NCBI GenBank assembly: GCA_900769445.1 | Contig: CAAGGR010000022.1 | Location: forward strand, 80,992 to 144,991 | DNA: 64,000 nt | Origin: an uncultured Alistipes sp. | GTDB lineage: Bacteria > Bacteroidota > Bacteroidia > Bacteroidales > Rikenellaceae | Direction of reading: 5' to 3' | Shown: in pieces, positions 17,487 to 25,588 of the stretch | Layout of the letters: every line of letters begins with the position of its first letter | Position numbering within the stretch: the stretch's first letter is position 1 | The notes under the pieces: model-generated | Seen by the model: only the letters and a program-made list of their open reading frames with translations | Told to the model about the DNA's origin: nothing | The model's database searches: none | Translations under genes and position numbers: made by a program

Positions 17487-19580
17487 ATGAATAAGGGTAA
17501 AATTTTATTGATATGCTTGGCAGGTTTGTTCGCAGCATCTTGTGCTATGGACAACGTTGATCAGCCTGTAGCGCCAGCTCACGAGGTTGCCATTGCCAAG
17601 AAATTCGTTAATACCTCTTCTGGTGCTGTTGCAGGAAAGCTTCTTCTTTACGTAGATAAGGAGTATGTTTCTCAGCTTGAGGCTGCAAATGGAACTACAT
17701 GTACAGGTGTAAGCACTATCGATGAGGTTGCTGAGCAGATTGGTGCTACTGGTATTCACCAGTTGTTTAACATGAAGGTCAACGCTGAGCAGAAGCGTGA
17801 GCTTGGCATGGATCGTTGGTTTACTATCGTCTTCGACGAGGAGGTAAATGTTAACGATGCTGCTAAGGCTTTGGCTGCAACAGATGTTGTTCGTCGTGTT
17901 GAGTTCTCAAAGTTGCACAAGGGTCCTAATGTAGATAAGGCACAGGTTGTTGACCTTAGCCTAATGCCTAAGACTCGCGCTCTTGCAGAGTCATATCCTA
18001 ACGATGAGTCATTCGTTGCAGGTCTTCAGTGGCCATTGTTCAACAACGGCGATAAGGAACTTCACCCAGATATCGTAGCAGGTGCTGATATCAATGTTGT
18101 TCCTGCTTGGGATTTGACAAAGGGTAGCAACGAGGTTATCGTTGCAGTTATTGATCAGGGTATCGACGTTACTCATGGCGACTTGGTTGACAATATTTGG
18201 GTTAACAACAAGCCAGGTAAAAAGACTGGTATTGCTGAGATCCCTGATAATGGTATCGATGATGACGGTAATGGTTACATCGATGATATCCATGGTTACA
18301 ACTTCGCTGGTAACGAGGACTACAAAAAGTATACAGAGAAGAAGGATACTCTTATCTACCCTGAGCCAATTCTTCCACAGGAGCATGGTACACACGTTGC
18401 AGGTACTGTAGCTGCTGTTAGCAACAACGGTAAGGGTATTGCAGGTGTTGCAGGTGGTGATTTTAAGTATGGTATTAAGGGTGCTCGCCTAATGTCTTGC
18501 CAGATTTTGGGTGTTGACGAGCCTAAGTGTGAGGGTGATGCTGCAGCTCTTGCTATGGAGTACGCTGCTGATAACGGTGCTGTTATCGCTCAGAACTCAT
18601 GGGGTAACGAGCCAGGTGCTATCACTTCGGATTACACTTATGAGATTGCTATGTCTGCTCGTTATGAGGCATTCAGATACTTTATGAAGAAGAAGAACCA
18701 CCCAGCATTGGATGGTGGTATCATCGTCTTTGCTGCAGGTAACGAGTCTGCTGCTATGGCAGGTTACCCAGGTGCTTACAGCGAGTATATCTCTGTAACA
18801 GCTCTTGGTCCTGATGGTCGTCCAGCTCTTTACACTAACTACGGTCCTGGTTGTAACATCGCTGCTCCTGGTGGTGAGTACTTCGTAAATCACTTCAACC
18901 ACGCTATGGAGACTGGTTGTGTTCTTTCAACACTTCCAAAGGATGAGAATGGTGAGGATCAGTATGGTTATATGCAGGGTACATCAATGGCTACACCACA
19001 CGTTTCAGGTGTTGCAGCGTTGGCTCTTTCATATGCTGAGCAGATTGGTAAGACTTACACTGTAAACCAGTTCAAGGAGCTTCTTCTTACATCTGTTGTT
19101 GACGTTAACCAGCGTCTTAGCGGATATAAGTATACTTCAGCTGGTAAGGAGGTTCCACTTACTACATATCGCAACAAGATGGGTACTGGTTGCATCGATG
19201 CATACCGCGTACTCTCTGCTATGCATGGTATGGCATGTGTTCCTGTTGTTGCAGGCGAGGAGGCTATCATCAATGTAATGGATCTTGTTGCTGATGGTCA
19301 GACAACAATCAAGATTTTGGAGGATATTATCATCCCAGATGATGTTCGCAAGCGTCTTGGTATCCATAATGAGACAATCTTCGGTAGCAACCTTATCCTC
19401 ACTTGTGAGAATACCGGTACAGGTGTTATTAAGCTTGGTTTGGTAGCTGGTGGCAACCAGGTCGGCGGTGGTAATGCTATGGGTGGTATGTACATCGAGA
19501 AGGAGATTGCTATCATTGTTCGTGGCAACTACGATTACGACCCAGATAACAATATTATTGGTTCTGAGGGTTGGTTGTAA
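17487..19580 (+). CDS. S8 subtilisin-like serine protease lipoprotein (S8-2)
   Basis: 697 aa with a lipobox at AASC (Cys19). Prodomain-like residues ~35-145 contain KFVNTSSGAVAGKLLLYVD and WFTIVFDEEV. The catalytic triad is Asp223 (VIDQG), His300 (EHGTHVAGT) and Ser500 (GTSMATPHVSG), with AAGNES for the oxyanion Asn and a DDDGNGYIDD calcium-type loop. The C-terminal domain (~590-690, INVMDLVADGQTTIK... GGNQVGGGNAMGGMYIEKE) is shared with the three other S8 proteins and ends SEGWL. It lies 96 nt after the SusC/D-operon lipoprotein and 42 nt before a lipocalin-bearing partner. It probably degrades protein at the cell surface for uptake by the SusC/D system (inference). Confidence 0.93.
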   Translation: MNKGKILLICLAGLFAASCAMDNVDQPVAPAHEVAIAKKFVNTSSGAVAGKLLLYVDKEYVSQLEAANGTTCTGVSTIDEVAEQIGATGIHQLFNMKVNAEQKRELGMDRWFTIVFDEEVNVNDAAKALAATDVVRRVEFSKLHKGPNVDKAQVVDLSLMPKTRALAESYPNDESFVAGLQWPLFNNGDKELHPDIVAGADINVVPAWDLTKGSNEVIVAVIDQGIDVTHGDLVDNIWVNNKPGKKTGIAEIPDNGIDDDGNGYIDDIHGYNFAGNEDYKKYTEKKDTLIYPEPILPQEHGTHVAGTVAAVSNNGKGIAGVAGGDFKYGIKGARLMSCQILGVDEPKCEGDAAALAMEYAADNGAVIAQNSWGNEPGAITSDYTYEIAMSARYEAFRYFMKKKNHPALDGGIIVFAAGNESAAMAGYPGAYSEYISVTALGPDGRPALYTNYGPGCNIAAPGGEYFVNHFNHAMETGCVLSTLPKDENGEDQYGYMQGTSMATPHVSGVAALALSYAEQIGKTYTVNQFKELLLTSVVDVNQRLSGYKYTSAGKEVPLTTYRNKMGTGCIDAYRVLSAMHGMACVPVVAGEEAIINVMDLVADGQTTIKILEDIIIPDDVRKRLGIHNETIFGSNLILTCENTGTGVIKLGLVAGGNQVGGGNAMGGMYIEKEIAIIVRGNYDYDPDNNIIGSEGWL

Positions 19581-19622
19581 TAGTCGCAATCTAAAGTAAT
19601 AATTGCTAAAAGAGAAAGAATT

Positions 19623-22600
19623 ATGAAGAATCTTAAGATATGGTCGCTTGCACTCATGTTACTTGTTGCGTTGACAGGTTGTGAGACTGCGGGTGATGAT
19701 AAGGATGGTAACAATGGCAAGAAGGAGGCTCCTTTCAAGCCAGTTGCTACAACCGAGCTTGCTACTAAGATTGTAAACAAGTGGCAGCTTACAACGTATG
19801 CTAACCAGCCAGCTAATTTTGATATCTTTATCGACTTCATGGCTGATGGCTCATATGCGCTATATGAGCGAACATACAACTCAAAGTTTGAGTACCACAC
19901 AGGTAACTATAATCTTGCTGGTAATGTTCTTACTGGTGATTATGTAACTGGTGGCAAGTGGAATGACGAGTACACAGTTCAGATTGCAGAGAATCCTCTT
20001 CGTCTTCGTTTGATCGAGAAGGATGGTACATATGCTCAGTATGAGGTGCCTATTAATGGCATCCCTGATTACGTTGTTGCAGCTGTTCCAGAGTGGGACG
20101 GTAAGACATATAAGCCAGTTCCTGCTGTAGCTGCAAGTGGTTACATCGAGATTACTCACCCAGCTCAGTTCGCAACTTTGGTTTCTGAGACTGATCCTGC
20201 TGCATTCGTTGCTACAGGTAAGAAGGTGAAGATCATGAACGACCTCTACTTCAACAACTACGAGCTTACACCAGTCGCTGACATGGAGTACTTCCGTGAT
20301 TTCGTATTGGAGGGTAACGATGCTACTCTTTACGATATCAAGATTAAGGCTGATACCGTAGCAGCTCTCTTCCCAAATGTTGTTAATGCAAAGATTTCTA
20401 ACCTTACTATCAGCAATATCTCTGTTGATGCTGGTGCTGGCGAGAAGGCATATGCTGGTGGTCTTATCGGTCGCTCATATGGCCAGGTAGAGCTTCGCAA
20501 AGTTGTTGTTGAGAACTCTACTATCAAGGGTACTAACAAGGTTGGTGGTTTGGTAGGTTTCGTTGCTGAGGATAGCATCTACGCTTTGATGTGTGGTGTT
20601 AAGAACTCAACAATCGTTACAAATGAGTTTGCTAACGAGTCTGGTTTGGCTGGTGGTCTTATCGGTTACCTTGGCTGTACAGAGCAGGTTCCTGTTGCTG
20701 CTGCTTCGACTCTTGAGCAGTGCTTCGTAAGCAATACAACTCTTGATGTAGTTAACTCTCGTAACGATAACACTCGTGCTAATAGCGAGTTTATCGGTGG
20801 TATCGGTGGTGATGATGGCGATATCGTATATATCGTTGCTGCTAATGTCGAGAATGTAACAATGTCAGACGAGGTTACAACTCCTCTCTTCGATGGTCTC
20901 GTTGGTGGTTTGCGTGGTAAGTTCACAGTAGCTATCAACGGCACTGCTAAGTGGAATGGTCTTGTTTCAGAGACTCTTCCTGAGGCTAATGCTGCTGGTG
21001 TTATCGAGATTGTTACTCCAAGCCAGTTTGCAGGTCTTCTTGTAAATGGTTGCACTACTCAGGCTAACATCTCTATCAAGAACATAATGGACTTCTCTCA
21101 GGGTGTTGATACTGAGGGTAAGGCTGTAAACGGTGTTATCACACATGTAGACACTGATACTGTTAAGTACCGTGATCTCAACATCAATGGTAATGGTGTT
21201 ATTATCTCTAATCTTACTGTTGTAAGCGAGGCTGGTTTCCCATCGGCTCTTCTTCCAAACGTTGCAGATGTAAAGGTTTCTAATGTAATCTTTGACAACA
21301 TCTCAGTTGATGCAGGTGCTGGTGAGGATGCATATGCAGGTATCGTTATTGGTAGGTCATACGGTGATACTGTTGTTGATAATGTTACTGTTAAGAACTC
21401 ATCTGTTAAGGGTACTAGCAAGGTTGGTGGTTTGGTTGGTATGGTTGCTGAGGATAGCATCGTAGTTACCAACTCTACTGTTAAAGCTACTGCTATTGAG
21501 ACACATGAGCTTGCTGAGGAGTCAGGTTTGGCTGGTGGTCTTATCGGTTTCATCGCTGGTGCTGAGGGTACATTGTGCGAGTTTAAGGTTTCTGACTGCG
21601 TAGTATCTGGCTGTAACTTCAAGGTAAATAACTCACGCGGCAATGAGAATCGTGCTAATAACTTGTTTATCGGTGGTGTAGATGGTGATAATGGTGATAT
21701 CCTAACAATCTCTAACCTCCAGGAGGGCGCTAAGACTGATCCTGCTAATACTTGGGTTGAGACTGGTGCCACTACATACAAGTCTGCTTATCCTTGTGTT
21801 GGTGGTGTTCGTGGTTTGATGTCTATCTGCATCGACGGTACTGCTTACTGGAATGGTTATCTTGCTCCAGAGTTGCCTGCAGCTCAGGCTGGTGTTATGG
21901 AGATTGTTGCTGCAAACCAGTTTGCGAAGCTTCTTGCTGATGGTGTAAAGCCAAATACTCAGATTGTTCTTAAGAACAACCTTGACTTCGCTCAGGGTGT
22001 TGATGCTGAGGGCAAGAGCGTATGTGGTGTTCTCAACCCAGTTGTAGACCGTGAGAAGTTCCGTAACATCCATGTTAAGGGTTCAAGCAAGACTATCTCT
22101 AACTTCGCTGTTGAGGCTAATGGTCGTGTAGCAGCTCTCTTCCCAGAGGTTGCTGATGCAAAGATCGTTGATCTTACTATCTCTAAGGCCTCTGTTGATG
22201 CAGGTGTAGGTGAGCATGCTTATGCGGGTGCTGTTATCGGCCACTCATATGGTGATATTATCCTCTCTAACGTAGATGTTGTTGAGTCTACAATTAAGGG
22301 TACTAACAAGATTGGTGCTTTGATTGGTCTTGTTGAGGAGTATAGCATTATCGCTACTAATTGTGATGTTGATAAGACAATCATCGAGACTCATGAGCTT
22401 GCTGAGGAGTCAGGTTTGGCTGGTGGTTTCATCGGTTACATCTCTTGCGAGGACGATGGTGTCGAGAAGAAGTCATCAATCTCTACTTGTAGCGTTAAGA
22501 ATACAACTCTTAATGTAATTAACTCTCGCGGTAATGAAGAACGCGCTAATAGCGAGTTTATCGGTGGTATCGGTGGTGATGCTACAGATGAGCTTGAGCT

Positions 22601-22877
22601 TAAGTCTATCACTCTTACTGGTAATACTCTTAAGGAGACAGGCGCAGAGAACTACACTGCATACCACCTCAAGTATATCGGTGGTAAGCGTGGTGCGTTC
22701 AAGGTTATCGTTGATGGCGTTGATATCGACAAGGTGGTAGAGGAGCCTACTCCTGGCGAGGGCGAGAATCCTGGCGCAGGCGAGAACCCTGGCGAGGGCG
22801 AGAACCCTGGCGCAGGTGAGAACCCTGGCGCAGGTGAGAACACTGGCTCAACAGATGGTTCGGAGAACTTAGAGTAA
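19623..22877 (+). CDS. Lipoprotein with lipocalin-like domain and three GLUG-type repeats
   Basis: 1084 aa with a lipobox at ALTGC. Residues ~45-155 are lipocalin-like (NKWQLTTYANQPANFDIFID, ALYERTY, GNYNLAGNVLTGDYVTGGKW), matching the short partners of the other S8 genes. Three tandem modules of ~290 aa follow, each with a core near residues 270, 560 and 856: (I/K)SVDAG.GE.AYAG..IG.SYG, VGGLVG, ESGLAGGLIG and RAN..FIGG. The GLUG-like glycine motifs suggest beta-helix or surface adhesin architecture. The tail is a GEGENPGAGENP repeat that could act as a flexible or wall-spanning spacer. It ends at a very strong terminator. The ligand is unknown. Confidence 0.82.
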   Translation: MKNLKIWSLALMLLVALTGCETAGDDKDGNNGKKEAPFKPVATTELATKIVNKWQLTTYANQPANFDIFIDFMADGSYALYERTYNSKFEYHTGNYNLAGNVLTGDYVTGGKWNDEYTVQIAENPLRLRLIEKDGTYAQYEVPINGIPDYVVAAVPEWDGKTYKPVPAVAASGYIEITHPAQFATLVSETDPAAFVATGKKVKIMNDLYFNNYELTPVADMEYFRDFVLEGNDATLYDIKIKADTVAALFPNVVNAKISNLTISNISVDAGAGEKAYAGGLIGRSYGQVELRKVVVENSTIKGTNKVGGLVGFVAEDSIYALMCGVKNSTIVTNEFANESGLAGGLIGYLGCTEQVPVAAASTLEQCFVSNTTLDVVNSRNDNTRANSEFIGGIGGDDGDIVYIVAANVENVTMSDEVTTPLFDGLVGGLRGKFTVAINGTAKWNGLVSETLPEANAAGVIEIVTPSQFAGLLVNGCTTQANISIKNIMDFSQGVDTEGKAVNGVITHVDTDTVKYRDLNINGNGVIISNLTVVSEAGFPSALLPNVADVKVSNVIFDNISVDAGAGEDAYAGIVIGRSYGDTVVDNVTVKNSSVKGTSKVGGLVGMVAEDSIVVTNSTVKATAIETHELAEESGLAGGLIGFIAGAEGTLCEFKVSDCVVSGCNFKVNNSRGNENRANNLFIGGVDGDNGDILTISNLQEGAKTDPANTWVETGATTYKSAYPCVGGVRGLMSICIDGTAYWNGYLAPELPAAQAGVMEIVAANQFAKLLADGVKPNTQIVLKNNLDFAQGVDAEGKSVCGVLNPVVDREKFRNIHVKGSSKTISNFAVEANGRVAALFPEVADAKIVDLTISKASVDAGVGEHAYAGAVIGHSYGDIILSNVDVVESTIKGTNKIGALIGLVEEYSIIATNCDVDKTIIETHELAEESGLAGGFIGYISCEDDGVEKKSSISTCSVKNTTLNVINSRGNEERANSEFIGGIGGDATDELELKSITLTGNTLKETGAENYTAYHLKYIGGKRGAFKVIVDGVDIDKVVEEPTPGEGENPGAGENPGEGENPGAGENPGAGENTGSTDGSENLE
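22752..22841 (+). repeat. 18-bp tandem repeat in the lipoprotein 3' end
   Basis: Five in-frame copies of CCTGGCG(A/C)(G/A)GG(C/T)GAGAA(T/C), encoding alternating PGEGEN/PGAGEN. Two unit variants alternate, which suggests expansion by duplication of pairs. Confidence 0.9.
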
Positions 22878-22911
22878 TTCTCTACACTACATAGATAGTA
22901 TTTCTATAAAA

Positions 22912-22957
22912 TTGGCCCCAAAGGTTTGTTCGCAAACTTTTGGGGTCAATTTTTTTA
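22912..22957 (+). terminator. Strong Rho-independent terminator with TTCG loop
   Basis: A 17-bp stem, two G-T pairs included (TTGGCCCCAAAGGTTTG with its complement), around a TTCG tetraloop, then seven T residues. It ends the unit containing S8-2 and the GLUG lipoprotein. Confidence 0.95.
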
Positions 22958-22958
22958 T

Positions 22959-22966
22959 TATGTTTG
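22959..22966 (+). promoter_or_regulatory. Candidate -7 box for the S8-3 to lipocalin unit
   Basis: TATGTTTG immediately after the terminator T-tract, ~75 nt before the S8-3 start. The closest TTG (22940-22942) has a short 16-nt spacing and lies in the terminator stem. Confidence 0.35.
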
Positions 22967-23041
22967 GATATTTTTTAGTATATTCGCCTCGTGAAATAGT
23001 GTTTTTTTAGAAATCTATAAACAACCTAATAATTTTTTTAG

Positions 23042-25060
23042 ATGATTAAGACCAAATTTTTAGTTGTCGCAACGGCCTTAATTCTTGGTGTGGCATGTGT
23101 TCAGGATCCAGATATGGACTCTGTAGGCAAGCATGAGCAGTCGGTAGAGGCTAAGTTTGTGAATACACCTGACGACGCTGCTAAAGGCGAAATTATTCTT
23201 TATGTAGATGACGCTACAGCGAAGACTTGGATGTCTGCAGATGGGGCTACTCGTTCGGGAGTTATGGCGCTTGACCAGGTTGCGTTGGAGCTTAACGCTA
23301 CATCTATCAGACCAGTGTTCAACCTAAAGATGAATGCTGAGAGAAAGATTGCGAGCGGTATGCACAAATGGTTCGTAGTGAAGTTTGATAAGGAGTTGGA
23401 CATCGAGGAGGTAGCAACTAAATATGCCCAGATGCCACAGATTTCACGTGTGCAGTATGCTAAGAAGATTAACCGCCCAACAAATTCTGCTGTGCCAGTG
23501 CCAGAGGAGGTTGCTACTCGTGGAGGCACCACTAAGACCTTCAACGACCCTCAGTTGTATAAGCAGTGGCACTATGATAACGATGGTACTGTTGTCTTCC
23601 AGAATACTTTGGCTGGCGAGGATATAGGTGCTGTTCGTGCGTGGAAGTACACTACGGGTAACCCAGAGGTTATTGTCGCTGTTGTGGATGAGGGTGTTAA
23701 GTATACACACCCTGACTTGGTGGATAATATGTGGGTAAACGAGGCTGAGTTGAACGGTGTAGAGGGCGTTGACGATGATAAGAATGGTTACGCTGATGAT
23801 ATCTATGGTATCAATGCTGTGAGCTATCCTCACAAGGGTATTACCTGGGCTGAAAATGGTGATACTGGCCATGGTACCCACGTAGCAGGAACTGTAGCTG
23901 CGGTTAACAATAATGGTATCGGTGTCTGCGGTGTTGCTGGAGGCTCGGGTAAGGGCGATGGTGTGCGTATTATGTCTGTGCAGATTTTTGATGGCGAGGT
24001 GGATACTTATCACAAGGAAACAGCAATGGCCATAGAGTATGCAACAGATATGGGTGCATCTATTATCCAGTGTTCATGGGGTTATAACTCGGACTACCGT
24101 ATGTCGGACTCTCAATACGAGGCTAATAAAAGTTTGGAGTGGACTGCGATTAAATACTTCCTTAAATATGGTGGTTGCTCGGCACTCGATGGTGGTGTAG
24201 CAATCTTCGCTGCGGGTAACGAAAGCAAGAACTATTCTGACTACCCAGGTGCGCATAGAGATGTTATCTCTGTTACATCATACACTCCAGATGGTCTCCC
24301 TGCAACATATACCAACTATGGTGCTGGCTGTAATGTCTCGGCTCCAGGTGGCGAGTACTCATACGCAAAGTATGGTAAGTGCCACTACGACGGCAATGTG
24401 TTGTCTACAGTGCCAAGTGAGACCGTTGATCCTATTACAAAAAAACTCTATAACTCAAACTACGCCTATATGCAGGGTACATCTATGGCTTGCCCTCATG
24501 TTTCGGGTGTGGCAGCGTTGCTTATCTCTTACGCTATAGAGAATGGTATCAAGCTGACAAATGAGCGTGTGAACGAGATTCTTACAAGCTCGGTGCGCGA
24601 CTTCGACGGTGTCTTGACGGGAACAAAGCTCGCGTACGACTACTGGGGTACGGAGTATCGTGCAAATATCGCTAAGTATAATGGCGGAATGGGTACAGGT
24701 AAGCTCGATGCTGTGCTTGCTATTATGAACCTTCGTGGAGCGACATGTATTCCTGTTGTTGTTGGCGAGGAGGCTGAAATTGATATCAACCACTATATGG
24801 GTACTGGCGACTTGCATATCACACCTGTCAAAGATTGTATTATCGATGAGGATGCCTTTGATCAGCTCGCTATCAGTGTCGATTATTTCGAAGGTAAGCA
24901 CTATATTTTGTGTGCTAAGGCTGGTATTGGCGTGGTAACGTTTAAGTATATCGCTGGTGGTACTACTCTTGGTGGTGATAAGGCTGCAGGTGGTACGCTT
25001 ATGGAGAAGGAGTTTGTTATCATCGCACGTGATAGCAACGATCATGGTGGTTGGTTGTAG
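23042..25060 (+). CDS. S8 subtilisin-like serine protease lipoprotein (S8-3)
   Basis: 672 aa with a lipobox at GVAC (Cys19). It has the same architecture as S8-2: prodomain-like ~37-145, then catalytic Asp216 (VVDEG), His277 (GHGTHVAGT) and Ser481 (GTSMACPHVSG), AAGNES, and a C-terminal domain (DINHYMGTGDLHITPVK... GGTTLGGDKAAGGTLMEKE) ending HGGWL. The calcium-type loop reads DDDKNGYADD. It differs enough from its neighbours, especially around the substrate-binding loops, that a different cleavage preference is likely (inference). It is followed after 21 nt by a short lipocalin-like lipoprotein. Confidence 0.93.
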   Translation: MIKTKFLVVATALILGVACVQDPDMDSVGKHEQSVEAKFVNTPDDAAKGEIILYVDDATAKTWMSADGATRSGVMALDQVALELNATSIRPVFNLKMNAERKIASGMHKWFVVKFDKELDIEEVATKYAQMPQISRVQYAKKINRPTNSAVPVPEEVATRGGTTKTFNDPQLYKQWHYDNDGTVVFQNTLAGEDIGAVRAWKYTTGNPEVIVAVVDEGVKYTHPDLVDNMWVNEAELNGVEGVDDDKNGYADDIYGINAVSYPHKGITWAENGDTGHGTHVAGTVAAVNNNGIGVCGVAGGSGKGDGVRIMSVQIFDGEVDTYHKETAMAIEYATDMGASIIQCSWGYNSDYRMSDSQYEANKSLEWTAIKYFLKYGGCSALDGGVAIFAAGNESKNYSDYPGAHRDVISVTSYTPDGLPATYTNYGAGCNVSAPGGEYSYAKYGKCHYDGNVLSTVPSETVDPITKKLYNSNYAYMQGTSMACPHVSGVAALLISYAIENGIKLTNERVNEILTSSVRDFDGVLTGTKLAYDYWGTEYRANIAKYNGGMGTGKLDAVLAIMNLRGATCIPVVVGEEAEIDINHYMGTGDLHITPVKDCIIDEDAFDQLAISVDYFEGKHYILCAKAGIGVVTFKYIAGGTTLGGDKAAGGTLMEKEFVIIARDSNDHGGWL

Positions 25061-25081
25061 GATAGTAAAATGTTTTAGAAT

Positions 25082-25549
25082 ATGAAGATGTTTAAGTTAT
25101 ATACATTAGCAGTGTCGCTTCTTATGTTGGTGGCATGCGGTAACGATAACGATGGACCAACGCGCCCAACTTACGAGGGCGAGCCATTGGGAGATATCAG
25201 CAATACTTGGAAGTTGGTATCAGTAAATGATGTGAAGCCAGAGTTTACGGTATATGTGGAGTTTGCCGATGGTCTATTCTATATCTATCAGCAGGTATAC
25301 GAGTTGGGTTATGTGTTGTATGAGGGCGACTACACGATAGACTACAATATTGTGTCGGGTAAGTATTTCGACGGCACAAAGTGGAAGTCGAGCTATGTTG
25401 GTGAGCTATCGGAGTTGGGCGATACCCTTACTATGGTTAGTAAAGAGGAGAATCCAATGGTCAACGTTTATGAGGAGTGTGTGATTCCTGATGATGTAAT
25501 CGAGGAGGCTGAGACACGCTCGTTGGTGGATTACAACTACCACTTCTAA
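25082..25549 (+). CDS. Short lipocalin-like lipoprotein paired with S8-3
   Basis: 155 aa with a lipobox at MLVAC. The mature part is a single lipocalin-like domain: NTWKLVSVNDVKPEFTVYVE, FYIYQQVYELGYVLYEGDY, GKYFDGTKWKSSY, then a C-terminal E-rich tail. It shares its plan with the lipoproteins at 2111 (C-terminal domain), 19623 (N-terminal domain) and 27611. No catalytic residues are evident. Being always next to an S8 protease points to a dedicated partner such as an inhibitor or surface chaperone (inference). Confidence 0.8.
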   Translation: MKMFKLYTLAVSLLMLVACGNDNDGPTRPTYEGEPLGDISNTWKLVSVNDVKPEFTVYVEFADGLFYIYQQVYELGYVLYEGDYTIDYNIVSGKYFDGTKWKSSYVGELSELGDTLTMVSKEENPMVNVYEECVIPDDVIEEAETRSLVDYNYHF

Positions 25550-25588
25550 TAGAGATTGCAAGGTTACGAAAATCAAACTATTAACGAT

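Noticed and set aside
22652..22843. Antisense frame with PSPGFSPAPGF repeats
   Set aside because: It is only the reverse complement of the GENPGA tandem repeat in the plus-strand lipoprotein.
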